Shown: in pieces, positions 33,621 through 41,823 of the stretch
How positions within the stretch are numbered: position 1 is the first letter of the stretch
How the letters are laid out: each line of letters begins with the position of its first letter
Assembly (NCBI GenBank): GCA_002256245.1
Contig: NKIU01000008.1
Span: 1-53,332, forward strand
Direction: 5' to 3'
DNA from: Pseudorhodobacter sp. PARRP1
GTDB lineage: Bacteria > Pseudomonadota > Alphaproteobacteria > Rhodobacterales > Rhodobacteraceae
Length of the DNA: 53,332 nt
The notes under the pieces: generated by a model
What the model was told of the DNA's origin: nothing
The model's input: only the letters and a program-made list of their open reading frames with translations
The model's database searches: none
Translations under genes and position numbers: made by a program

Positions 33621-34856
33621 ATGAACAGACGGCATTTTCTTCTTTCTGCCTCGGTCTTGGGCCTTGCGGCGCTGGCCCCGACCTTGGCGCTTTCGGCGGG
33701 CGCTTTGGCGGTGTTGCTGCCGCCTTGGGTAACATTGCCCAAAGAGATGACCGACACCTACAAAGGCGGCGGTCTGGATATTCAAACCCTTGGCTGGGAT
33801 GAGATTCGCACCAAGATTGTCACCTCGATGCTGGCCAATACCGCGCCCGCCAGTGTGACGGAAATGGATTGGAGCTGGGTTGGCCAGTTCGGCTCGGCCG
33901 GCTGGTATGATCCGCTGGATGCGCTGTTGTCGGATGAGTTGAAGGCCGATCTGCCGACCACCTCGATTTTCACCTATGACGGTAAGCTGATCGGCGTGCC
34001 CTATAACAACGACTTCCGCGTGCTGATCTACAACGCGGCGCATCTGACGCAGGCGGGCGTCGGCGTGCCGAAAACCCCGGCCGAATTGCTGGATGCCGCC
34101 CGTGCTGTGAAGGCCGCCAAGATCGCGGATTATCCGATTGCGCTGCCGCTGTCGGCGTCTGAGGGGGCGGCAACCGCGTGGTATCTGCTGACCAAAGCCT
34201 TTGGCGGCGATCTGTTTGATGCCGATTTCAAGCCGCTGTTCACCGATCCGGCCTCGGCTGGCTACCAAGCCATGGCGTTTGAGATTGCAGCGCTGAACGA
34301 AGGGCTGATTGATCCGGCGGCGACCAGCCTGAAGGATGTCGAGGTGCAGGAGTTGTTCAAGGCGGGCAAGGCGACCTTCGATGTCGCGGGCTGGGCGGGC
34401 AATCTCGCGGTCTATACCGACCCTGCGAAATCGCAGGTGGCGGCGGATGTGGCGGCGGCTTTGATGCCGAATGTGAACGGCAAATCGCGCACTTTTGGCT
34501 TGCCGGGGGCGTTGGGCATCCCCGCAAATGCCGAGAACAAGGAACAGGCGGCGGGCTTTATCCAGTGGATGCTGGAACCTGCGACGATGGAGGCAAACTA
34601 CCGTCTGCTGGGCAATCTGCCGACGCGGCTTTCGGTGCTGAAAACCCTGAACGAGGCCGGAAACCTTAAGCAAGGCGACGTGCTGATCGCGCAGGCCGAA
34701 GTGGTAGAGCCGTTGTTCGCCCAAGGCACGCCCGGCTGGTATCCCGAGTTTTCGGGGGCCGTGGCCACGGCGCTTAACGTGGCGGCGAAGGGGCAGTTGA
34801 CGGTGGATCAGGCTGTGGCGCAGATCGCGGATGCTGCCGCTGTGGCGCAGGAATAA
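33621..34856 (+). CDS. Sugar ABC transporter substrate-binding protein
   Basis: A 411-aa family 1 extracellular solute-binding protein. The signal MNRRHFLLSASVLGLAAL has an Arg-Arg pair before the hydrophobic stretch, which resembles a Tat signal. The mature part shows MLANTAPASVTEMDWSWVGQF, DGKLIGVPYNNDFRVLIYNA and FKAGKATFDVAGWAGNLAVY, typical of MalE/UgpB-type proteins. It delivers the sugar to the two permeases encoded downstream. Confidence 0.88.
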   Translation: MNRRHFLLSASVLGLAALAPTLALSAGALAVLLPPWVTLPKEMTDTYKGGGLDIQTLGWDEIRTKIVTSMLANTAPASVTEMDWSWVGQFGSAGWYDPLDALLSDELKADLPTTSIFTYDGKLIGVPYNNDFRVLIYNAAHLTQAGVGVPKTPAELLDAARAVKAAKIADYPIALPLSASEGAATAWYLLTKAFGGDLFDADFKPLFTDPASAGYQAMAFEIAALNEGLIDPAATSLKDVEVQELFKAGKATFDVAGWAGNLAVYTDPAKSQVAADVAAALMPNVNGKSRTFGLPGALGIPANAENKEQAAGFIQWMLEPATMEANYRLLGNLPTRLSVLKTLNEAGNLKQGDVLIAQAEVVEPLFAQGTPGWYPEFSGAVATALNVAAKGQLTVDQAVAQIADAAAVAQE

Positions 34857-34872
34857 CGGCAGGCGCGGGGGA

Positions 34873-35769
34873 ATGGCCTTGCAGATCAAACTCCCCCGCG
34901 TTGGAAAAGATGCGCGCCTCGGGTTGGCTTTGGCCCTGCCCGTGGCGTTGATCATGGGCGGGTTGGTGTTCCTCCCGCTGCTGTCCACGCTGTTCGACAG
35001 CCTGTTCCGCATCGAGCCGATGAAACCCGGCACGCCGTTTGTGGGCCTGCGCAACTACAGCAACCTGCTGAAAGACAGCACGGTCAATGCCGCATGGATC
35101 ACCACGGCGATTTATGTGGTGCTGGCGGTGGTTATCGAAACCGTGGGCGGATTGGCGGCGGCTTTGCTGCTGAACCGCTTGCGCGTTGGGCGGCGCTGGT
35201 TGCTGGCGATTGTGGTGCTGCCGTGGTGCCTGCCGCCGGTGGTCAATGCGATCATCTGGATGTGGATTTACAACCCCAGCTACGGCCTGCTGAACGGCCT
35301 GCTGCTGGGCGCGGGGATCATCGACACACCGCAGGTCTGGTTCAACAACCGCGAAACCGGGCTTTTGTTGATCTCGGTCGTCCACGCATGGCGGATGATG
35401 CCGCTGACGGTGATCATCCTGCTGGCGGCGCTGCAATCCATCCCCGCCGAGCTATACGAGGCCGCGCGTCTGGACGGAGCCACCGCGCTGCAACGTCTGC
35501 GCAAGATCACCTTGCCGCTGATTGCGCCGGGCCTTGCGATTGCACTGTCACAATCGACGGTGTTCGCGGTTAACCTGTTTGATGAAGCGTGGATTTTGAA
35601 CGGGGCGTCGCTGGATACCCGTTCGGTGATCATTCAGGTTTATGTGCTGGCGTTTCAGAACATGAAATTCTCGGGCGGGATGGCGCTGTCGGTGCTGACC
35701 ATGGTCGTCTCGCTTGCCGTGTCGCTGATCTATGTGCTGCGGGTTTACCGTGAAACGAGGTTCGAATGA
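34873..35769 (+). CDS. Sugar ABC transporter permease, MalF-like
   Basis: A 298-aa inner-membrane protein with about six hydrophobic segments. The EAA loop, which contacts the ATPase, is at ELYEAARLDGATALQRLRKITLPLIAP (near residues 196-222). The start ATG 34873 (MALQIKLPRVGKDARLG) lies 16 bases after the binding-protein stop. The stop overlaps the next permease start as ATGA. Confidence 0.9.
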   Translation: MALQIKLPRVGKDARLGLALALPVALIMGGLVFLPLLSTLFDSLFRIEPMKPGTPFVGLRNYSNLLKDSTVNAAWITTAIYVVLAVVIETVGGLAAALLLNRLRVGRRWLLAIVVLPWCLPPVVNAIIWMWIYNPSYGLLNGLLLGAGIIDTPQVWFNNRETGLLLISVVHAWRMMPLTVIILLAALQSIPAELYEAARLDGATALQRLRKITLPLIAPGLAIALSQSTVFAVNLFDEAWILNGASLDTRSVIIQVYVLAFQNMKFSGGMALSVLTMVVSLAVSLIYVLRVYRETRFE

Positions 35770-36641
35770 CGCGTCGTTTCAAACACTTACCGGGGCAGAT
35801 CGGGCTGTGGCTTGGCGTGGCGCTGCTGGTGCTGTGGTCGGTGGGGCCGGTGTATTGGTCTTTCGTGACCTCGATCACCCCGCCCAATGCGCTGGTCTCA
35901 AACAGCCTGCATCTGTGGCCGGAAGCGGCCACCTGGCAGCACTACGCCAAGCTGTTTGGTGCAAACTCAACCTCGCAGGGCAATGAGGTGGCCTCGGTCT
36001 GGCCGCAGTTTTCCCGCGCTTTTGCCAACAGCCTGATCACCTCGCTGGCGGCCACCGCGCTGGTGGTGATCATCGCGGCCTTTGGAGCGTGGGCCTTTGT
36101 GCGGTTGCAGTTTCCGGGGCGCGATGTGCTGTTCGTGCTGGTGGTCGCCACGCTGGCGATCCCGGCCTATACGGTGATGATCCCGCTGTATCGGCTGATG
36201 ATCTCGCTGGGGCTGATTGATACCTATACGGGCGTCACGCTGATCTATGTCTCGGCATTTCTGCCCTTGGCGTTGTGGTTGATGCGGTCGGTTTATCAGG
36301 CGATGCCCCTGTCGCTGGAGGAGGCCGCCTGGCTGGATGGCGCGTCGAAACTGCGCGCCTTTGTGCAGGTGGTACTGCCCTTGGCTGGGCCGGGACTGGT
36401 GGCTTGCGGTATCCTGACGTTTCTGTCGGCATGGGGGCAATTCATGGTGCCGTTGGTGTTTTCGCCGACGCTGGCGACCAAGCCGCTGACCGTGCTGATC
36501 CCCGAATTTGTCACCCGCAACTACGTCGATTACGGGCTGATGAACGCCGCCGGTATCGTCGCCATCGCACCGCCGCTGCTGCTTGTGATGTTTCTCAACC
36601 GATACCTCGTCTCGGGCCTGATGGCCGGGGCCGGAAAATAA
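35766..36641 (+). CDS. Sugar ABC transporter permease, MalG-like
   Basis: A 291-aa partner permease with about six membrane segments and an EAA loop SLEEAAWLDGASKLRAFVQVVLPLAGP (near residues 182-208). It overlaps the upstream permease gene by four bases and is followed 24 bases later by the SIS-domain gene. Confidence 0.9.
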   Translation: MTRRFKHLPGQIGLWLGVALLVLWSVGPVYWSFVTSITPPNALVSNSLHLWPEAATWQHYAKLFGANSTSQGNEVASVWPQFSRAFANSLITSLAATALVVIIAAFGAWAFVRLQFPGRDVLFVLVVATLAIPAYTVMIPLYRLMISLGLIDTYTGVTLIYVSAFLPLALWLMRSVYQAMPLSLEEAAWLDGASKLRAFVQVVLPLAGPGLVACGILTFLSAWGQFMVPLVFSPTLATKPLTVLIPEFVTRNYVDYGLMNAAGIVAIAPPLLLVMFLNRYLVSGLMAGAGK

Positions 36642-36665
36642 CCGACTGTAAGGAAAGCGAAAACC

Positions 36666-37637
36666 ATGTCCGCCGCTCATACGCCGACCATCACCGAAAC
36701 CGTCATCCGCCGCCAGTTCCCCTATTGGGAGGCGGCCTTGCGGCAAGACTTGCCCCCGGTGCGTGCGCAAACCGTTGTGATCACCGGCTGCGGCACGTCG
36801 TATTATCTGGCGCAGGTGATCGCCTGTGCGTTCAACGCGCGGGGCCAAGCGGCGCTGGCGGTGCCGGGCGCGGAATGGGCGCGCAGGCCGGAGTGTTATC
36901 TGGCGCAGCCGCAGGATGTTCTGGTGATCGGGCTGTCGCGGTCGGGCACCACATCGGAAACCGTGCAGGCGATCAAGGCCAGCCGGGCGCGGGGCTGGCG
37001 CACGCTGGCGGTGTCGTGCGAGGCGGATTCGACCATCCTGCGCGCGGCAGAGCAGGCGCTTTGTATCCCCACCGATCCTTCGGAAGGCATCGTGATGTCG
37101 GTGTCGGCCAGCCTGATGCTGCTGGCCGGGTTGCGCATGGCGGGGGTTGATCTGGCAGGGCCGATTGCCAGCGATGCCGCCGCCGCCATGGCACGGCTGG
37201 ATGCGGAACTTGCGCCTGTGCTGCAAGGGCGCAGCCATTTTGTCTATCTTGGCGCGGGGCCAAACTATGGCATGGCAACCGAGGGCGGTCTGAAGCTGCA
37301 AGAGATGAGCATTTCCTACAGCCAGTCGTTTCACCCGATGGAATACCGCCACGGTCCGGTGTCGCTGATCGACACCACGTCGTTGGTGGTGATGCTCTAT
37401 TCGCAAGCCACCACAGCAGAAGAGGCGCTTGTGGTTGCCGAATTGCAGGCCAAGGGCGCGTTGGTGATCGGCTTCAACGGCCCCGGCGATCTGCGGATTG
37501 ATCTGGGATATTCGGATGATGTCAACGCGCTGGTCTGCCTGCCCGCGTTGCAGATGCTGGGGGAACGCGTGGCGCTGTCAAAAGGCATCAACTCGGAAGC
37601 GCCCCGGCATCTGAGCAAAGTCGTCGTGTTGCAGTAA
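36666..37637 (+). CDS. SIS-domain sugar phosphate isomerase/deaminase (AgaS/GlmS-like)
   Basis: A 323-aa protein with two SIS domains. The first holds VVITGCGTSYYLAQVIACAF and VLVIGLSRSGTTSETVQAI (residues 36-105), the phosphosugar-binding Ser/Thr loops. The second has FVYLGAGPNYGMATEGGLKLQEMS and FHPMEYRHGPVSLID (near 195-235), as in the GlmS isomerase half. Without a glutaminase domain it probably works in the catabolic direction, converting an amino-sugar 6-phosphate to a ketose 6-phosphate and ammonia. A deglycase role (FrlB-like) is an alternative. Confidence 0.85.
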   Translation: MSAAHTPTITETVIRRQFPYWEAALRQDLPPVRAQTVVITGCGTSYYLAQVIACAFNARGQAALAVPGAEWARRPECYLAQPQDVLVIGLSRSGTTSETVQAIKASRARGWRTLAVSCEADSTILRAAEQALCIPTDPSEGIVMSVSASLMLLAGLRMAGVDLAGPIASDAAAAMARLDAELAPVLQGRSHFVYLGAGPNYGMATEGGLKLQEMSISYSQSFHPMEYRHGPVSLIDTTSLVVMLYSQATTAEEALVVAELQAKGALVIGFNGPGDLRIDLGYSDDVNALVCLPALQMLGERVALSKGINSEAPRHLSKVVVLQ

Positions 37638-37656
37638 TCGAATATCCGAGGACCAA

Positions 37657-38712
37657 ATGGCCGAAGTTTCCATCCGCGATGTGACAAAATCCTACGGCAG
37701 CACCAAGGTGATGCATGGCGTCAGCTTTGACGTGGCGGATGGCGAATTCGTGGCGCTGGTCGGCCCGTCGGGCTGCGGCAAATCCACCTTGCTGCGGATG
37801 ATCGCGGGGCTTGAGGAGATCACCGCAGGCACGGTTTCCATTGCGGGCCGGGTGGTGAACGAGGTGGAGCCGAAAGCCCGCGACATCGCCATGGTGTTTC
37901 AGAACTACGCGCTTTATCCGCATATGTCGGTGCGCGACAACATGGGGTTTTCGCTGCATCTGCGCGGCGCGAGCAAGGCCGAGATTGCGACGGCGGTGGC
38001 AAGGGCTGCCGAGATTTTGGGCCTGACGCCCTATCTGGATCGCACGCCCAAGCAGCTTTCGGGCGGGCAGCGGCAACGCGTGGCGATGGGCCGCGCCATT
38101 GTCCGCCAACCTGCGGTGTTTCTGTTTGACGAGCCGCTGTCGAACCTTGACGCCGCCCTGCGGGTGCAAATGCGTGCCGAAATCCGCGCGCTGCACGAAC
38201 GGCTGGGGTCAACTTCGATCTTCGTCACCCATGATCAGGTCGAGGCGATGACCATGGCCGACCGCATCGTGGTGATGCGCGCGGGGCGGCTGGAGCAAGC
38301 CGGGCCGCCGCTGGAATTGTATGACCGCCCCGCAAATGCCTTTGTCGCGGGCTTCATCGGGTCGCCTGCGATGAACTTGCTGGCGGCGCAGGCCGATAGC
38401 GGGCAGGTGCGACTTGCCTCGGGGCAGGTGTTGCAGATCGAAAGCCATGCCGCAGGCGCGGTGCTGTTTGGCATCCGCCCCGAGCATCTTGCGCTGTGCA
38501 GCCCAGACGCCGAGGGCGCCATAGCGGTGCGGGTTTCCACGGTGGAAAGCACGGGCACGGCGATGTTTGTGGCCGCGCAAAACGATGGGCTGACCCTGCA
38601 TGCGCTGTTCACCGACCGCCCCGCCGTAAAGCGTGGTGATCTGATCGGGCTGCGGCCTATGGCGGGGATGGTGCACCTGTTCGACAGCGCCTCGGGTCTG
38701 CGGTTGGGCTAG
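37657..38712 (+). CDS. Sugar ABC transporter ATP-binding protein (UgpC/MsmX type)
   Basis: A 351-aa ATPase: Walker A GPSGCGKST (near residues 37-45), the Q-loop in AMVFQNYALYPHMSV, signature LSGGQRQRVAMGRAI, Walker B VFLFDEPLSNLD and switch His in FVTHDQVEAMT. It has a C-terminal TOBE/MalK regulatory domain from about 240, with GIRPEHLAL. It completes the importer. The stop lies 6 bases from the convergent phnM stop. Confidence 0.95.
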   Translation: MAEVSIRDVTKSYGSTKVMHGVSFDVADGEFVALVGPSGCGKSTLLRMIAGLEEITAGTVSIAGRVVNEVEPKARDIAMVFQNYALYPHMSVRDNMGFSLHLRGASKAEIATAVARAAEILGLTPYLDRTPKQLSGGQRQRVAMGRAIVRQPAVFLFDEPLSNLDAALRVQMRAEIRALHERLGSTSIFVTHDQVEAMTMADRIVVMRAGRLEQAGPPLELYDRPANAFVAGFIGSPAMNLLAAQADSGQVRLASGQVLQIESHAAGAVLFGIRPEHLALCSPDAEGAIAVRVSTVESTGTAMFVAAQNDGLTLHALFTDRPAVKRGDLIGLRPMAGMVHLFDSASGLRLG

Positions 38713-38718
38713 CAGGCT

Positions 38719-39861
38719 TTACGCCACCCGCGCGCCTTGCACCCAAGTGCCGCGCAACACCGCCGCACCGGCAACGCGCGCCACCCGGATCATATCGCCG
38801 CGCGCGCCAAGCCCCAGCGTGCCGCGATCTGCCAGCCCTGCCGCCTGCGCTGGCGCTTGGGTGACGCACGCCACCCCGCGCGCCACATCGCCCCACAGAT
38901 CACCCAGCAACAGCGCCGCCGACAGCAGCGCCGAGGGCACGTAATCGGATGACACGATGTCCAAAAGATCAGCCTCGGCCAGCCTGGCTGCCGCGACGTT
39001 CCCGGAATGCGAGCCACCCCGGATCAGGTTTGGCGCGCCCATCATCACCTTGATGCCCTGCGCATGGCAGGCCTGTGCGGCCTCTATCGTGGTGGGAAAC
39101 TCGGCAAAATGCGCGCCGTGTCGGGCGGAAATCGCCACCTGCTCGGCGGTGGTGTCATCATGGCTGGCCAACACCGCGCCAAAGCGGCGCGCCTCGGCCA
39201 CGGCTGCGGCCTCGTGTGCGGCACCCAAGCGGGTGGAGATTGCCACCTGCTCGGCGACGTGGCTTTCAAACTCGGTTTCCGACAGACCATGCTTGCCGCA
39301 GACATAGGCGCGCAACTGCGTCAGATCGCGAAACTGCCGCTGCCCCGGCGTGTGATCCATCAGCGATACGATGCCGATGCGGTCAGCGGGGCCGAACTTT
39401 GCCAACTCGGCAATCAGCGTTTCCGAGCAAACCTCGGCGCGCAGATGCAGAAAATGGCTGATCTTCAGCGCGCGGTGTTCGCGCAGGGCCAGAATTTCAT
39501 CCGCCAGCAGCCGCGCATATTCGCCATAATTCATCTTTTTCGACGAGGTGATCGAGCCGACCCGAAGCGCATCAAACACCGTGGTGATGCCCACGCTGGC
39601 CAATTCGGCATCATGCGCGATGATCGCGCTGGCATGGGGCCAGTTGACCTTGGGGCGCGGCTCGATATGGCGCTCAAGGTTGTCGGTGTGCAACTCGATC
39701 AGGCCGGGCATCACCAGATCGCCCTGGCAATCGACCGCGCCCGCAGGCACGCCCGCACCGTGATCCACAGCGGTGATGGTGCCGCCTTCAACGCGGATAG
39801 CGCCATGGATCACCTCGGTCGGCAGAACCAGCATGGCATTGGCAAGGATCGTCTCGGTCAT
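38719..39861 (-). CDS. phnM: Alpha-D-ribose 1-methylphosphonate 5-triphosphate diphosphatase
   Basis: A 380-aa amidohydrolase-fold enzyme that removes pyrophosphate from the PhnGHI product so PhnJ can cut the C-P bond. Metal-ligand motifs are GLIELHTDNLERHIEPRP (near residues 52-69), HDAELASVGITTVFDAL, LASHDDTTAEQVAIS and MMGAPNLIRGGSHSGN. The start ATG 39861 (MTETILANAMLVLP) is family-typical. This is the canonical PhnM; a second one lies at 48023. It is divergent from the DUF1045 gene. Confidence 0.95.
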   Translation of the reverse strand: MTETILANAMLVLPTEVIHGAIRVEGGTITAVDHGAGVPAGAVDCQGDLVMPGLIELHTDNLERHIEPRPKVNWPHASAIIAHDAELASVGITTVFDALRVGSITSSKKMNYGEYARLLADEILALREHRALKISHFLHLRAEVCSETLIAELAKFGPADRIGIVSLMDHTPGQRQFRDLTQLRAYVCGKHGLSETEFESHVAEQVAISTRLGAAHEAAAVAEARRFGAVLASHDDTTAEQVAISARHGAHFAEFPTTIEAAQACHAQGIKVMMGAPNLIRGGSHSGNVAAARLAEADLLDIVSSDYVPSALLSAALLLGDLWGDVARGVACVTQAPAQAAGLADRGTLGLGARGDMIRVARVAGAAVLRGTWVQGARVA

Positions 39862-39902
39862 CTTCAGGCTTTCATTTTGGCTGTGTCGGACTTGGCAGAA
39901 AA

Positions 39903-39922
39903 CTGTCACAACGGTGTGACGA
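39903..39922. promoter_or_regulatory. Inverted repeat in the phnM/DUF1045 divergent promoter
   Basis: TGTCACA-ACGG-TGTGACG (39904-39921) is a 7-bp inverted repeat with one mismatch between two divergent phosphonate genes. The half-site resembles the CTGTCA of Pho boxes but the arrangement is inverted, so PhoB binding is only a possibility; PhnF or another regulator may use it. Confidence 0.45.
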
Positions 39923-39944
39923 AAGCGCAGTATGGGCGTGCGGC

Positions 39945-40628
39945 ATGGATGAGATGAAACGCTTTGCGATCTACTACGCGCCCGAACCGGGGCCATTCGC
40001 CGATGCCGCCGCCGCGTGGTTGGGCTGGGATCTGGCCTTGGGCCAACCTGCGGCCCAACCCGTGCTGCCACTGCCCCGCAATCTGGCCGATATCACCGCC
40101 GAGCCGCGCAAATACGGCTTTCACGCCACGCTGAAACCGCCGTTCCGCCTGGCCGAGGGCGCAAGCTTTGCCGATCTGGCGCAGGCCACCGCTGAGGTGG
40201 CCGATACCCTTGCGCCCGTGACCCTGCCGGGGCTGCAAATGGTCCAAATTGATGGCTTCCTTGCCCTGACACCATCCGGCGACGACACCGCGCTGCAAGC
40301 CTTTGCAGCACAGATCGTGCAGGATCTTGACGGTTTGCGCGCCAGCCTCACCCCCGCCGAAATCGCCCGCCGCCGCCCCGAACGCCTGACCCCGCGTCAG
40401 CGCGCGTTGCTGGACGCTTACGGCTATCCTTACGTTCTGGAACAATTCCGGTTTCACATGACCCTGACTGGCCCGCTGGCTCCGGGCGACGCCGCCATCC
40501 CCAAAGCCGCAGCTGATCACTTCGCAGGCCGGATCCCGCAGCCCTTTGTCATCGCAGACATTTGTCTGTGCGGCGAGGACAGTGCTGGCCAGTTTCATCT
40601 GCTGCACCGCTACGCCCTAAGCGCGTGA
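39945..40628 (+). CDS. DUF1045-family 2H phosphoesterase-like phosphonate protein
   Basis: A 227-aa protein of the family annotated as a phosphonate metabolism protein. Two H-x-T motifs, KYGFHATLKPPF (near residues 63-74) and FRFHMTLTGPL (near 169-179), are the catalytic signature of 2H phosphoesterases. In C-P lyase loci lacking phnP, this protein is the natural candidate for opening the cyclic ribose 1,2-phosphate left by PhnJ; that is inference. No phnP is seen in the window. It overlaps the convergent phnN end by 19 bases. Confidence 0.88.
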   Translation: MDEMKRFAIYYAPEPGPFADAAAAWLGWDLALGQPAAQPVLPLPRNLADITAEPRKYGFHATLKPPFRLAEGASFADLAQATAEVADTLAPVTLPGLQMVQIDGFLALTPSGDDTALQAFAAQIVQDLDGLRASLTPAEIARRRPERLTPRQRALLDAYGYPYVLEQFRFHMTLTGPLAPGDAAIPKAAADHFAGRIPQPFVIADICLCGEDSAGQFHLLHRYALSA

Positions 40629-41143
40629 AGCAGCTTGGCGATGCCCTGCGCAGGCGTGCCATCGTTGCTGATCTGGTCTGCCACAACGCCTTCGGGCAAG
40701 GCATGATTGGCGCGCTGCAACCGCGCCAGAATATCGCCGTGGCTTTCGCGGCCCCGTGCCGCCAAGCGATCCGCCAGCACACCAAGCGGCGCCGAAATCT
40801 CGATCACCCGCAGGCCCGGAAACGCGGCCACCGCTGCCGCAAGCGCCGCGCGTGAGCCATTGATCAACACATCGCGCCCCGTGGCCCGCGCGGCAAGTTC
40901 GCCGTGCGAGACGCCGTAGCAAAGCCCATGCGCCTGCCAGTGCAGCGCGAAGTCACCGCTTTGCAACCGCGCCTGAAACGCAGCCGCGCTGACACCTTCA
41001 AACGGCTCGCCGCCAGCGGTTTCGGGCCGCGTGATCACCCGCCGCGCCCAGTGCAGCGAGGGATCAGCCGCCACGGCCCCGGCGATCAGCGTATCCTTGC
41101 CCGCGCCTGACGGCCCCACCACCATGAACACCCGTCCGCTCAT
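40610..41143 (-). CDS. phnN: Ribose 1,5-bisphosphate phosphokinase
   Basis: A 177-aa guanylate-kinase-fold enzyme that makes PRPP from ribose 1,5-bisphosphate and ATP, the last step of C-P lyase salvage. Visible are FMVVGPSGAGKDTLIAGA (residues 6-23, Walker A), RRVITRPETAGGEPFEGVS, and LHWQAHGLCYGVSHGEL. The start overlaps the phnL stop as ATGA, so it is translated with the operon. Confidence 0.95.
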   Translation of the reverse strand: MSGRVFMVVGPSGAGKDTLIAGAVAADPSLHWARRVITRPETAGGEPFEGVSAAAFQARLQSGDFALHWQAHGLCYGVSHGELAARATGRDVLINGSRAALAAAVAAFPGLRVIEISAPLGVLADRLAARGRESHGDILARLQRANHALPEGVVADQISNDGTPAQGIAKLLHALRA

Positions 41144-41823
41144 GCCGCAGCCTTCGGCGTAAACGCCCGCACATCGACCACCCGGTCACACACCCGATCA
41201 CGTGCGGCCTCGTCATGGAAAATCCCCAGGATCGCCGCGCCGCGCGCCTTGGCTTCCTCGATCAACGCCAGCACGACCTCGCGGTTCACCGCATCAAGAC
41301 TGGCCGTAGGCTCGTCCAGCAGCAGGGCAGGGTAGGGATGCGCAAAGCCGCGCGCGATGTTCACCCGCTGTTGCTCACCGCCCGAAAACGTGGTGGGCGA
41401 CAGCGCCCACAGCCGCTGCGGGATGTTCAGCCGCGCCAGAAGTTCCGCCGCGCGCGCCCGCGCCTGATCCCCCGGCACGCCAAGGTTCAGCAGCGGCTCG
41501 GCCACCACATCCAACGTCGGCACCCGTGGCACCACCCGCAGGAACTGGCTGACATAGCCCAGCACCTGACGGCGCAGCGCCACGATCTGCCGCGGTTCTG
41601 CCTTTGCCACATCAAGCCCCCCCACCATGATGCTGCCGGTGGCCGCCAGATAATTGCCCCAGACCATCCGCATCAGCGTGGATTTCCCCGCCCCCGACGC
41701 GCCGATCAGCCCGACACATTCCCCCGCGCCCACATGCAGATGCGCCCCCACCATCACCGGGATCACCGCAGCGCCTTGATTGTGCAGGGTAAAACTTTTG
41801 CCAAGGTTGCGAATATCAATCAT
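41140..41823 (-). CDS. phnL: C-P lyase ABC-type protein PhnL
   Basis: A 227-aa ATPase without a membrane partner, part of the phn machinery. Walker A GASGAGKST (near residues 37-45), signature FSGGEQQRVNIARG, Walker B ALLLDEPTASLD and GIFHDEAARDRV are intact. The ATG at 41823 overlaps the corA stop by four bases; a start at 41838 adds five residues. Confidence 0.94.
   Translation of the reverse strand: MIDIRNLGKSFTLHNQGAAVIPVMVGAHLHVGAGECVGLIGASGAGKSTLMRMVWGNYLAATGSIMVGGLDVAKAEPRQIVALRRQVLGYVSQFLRVVPRVPTLDVVAEPLLNLGVPGDQARARAAELLARLNIPQRLWALSPTTFSGGEQQRVNIARGFAHPYPALLLDEPTASLDAVNREVVLALIEEAKARGAAILGIFHDEAARDRVCDRVVDVRAFTPKAAA

Noticed and set aside
39903-39922. A standard Pho box for PhoB
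   Set aside because: Half-sites are inverted, not the direct repeats with 11-bp period that PhoB needs; reported only as an inverted repeat.
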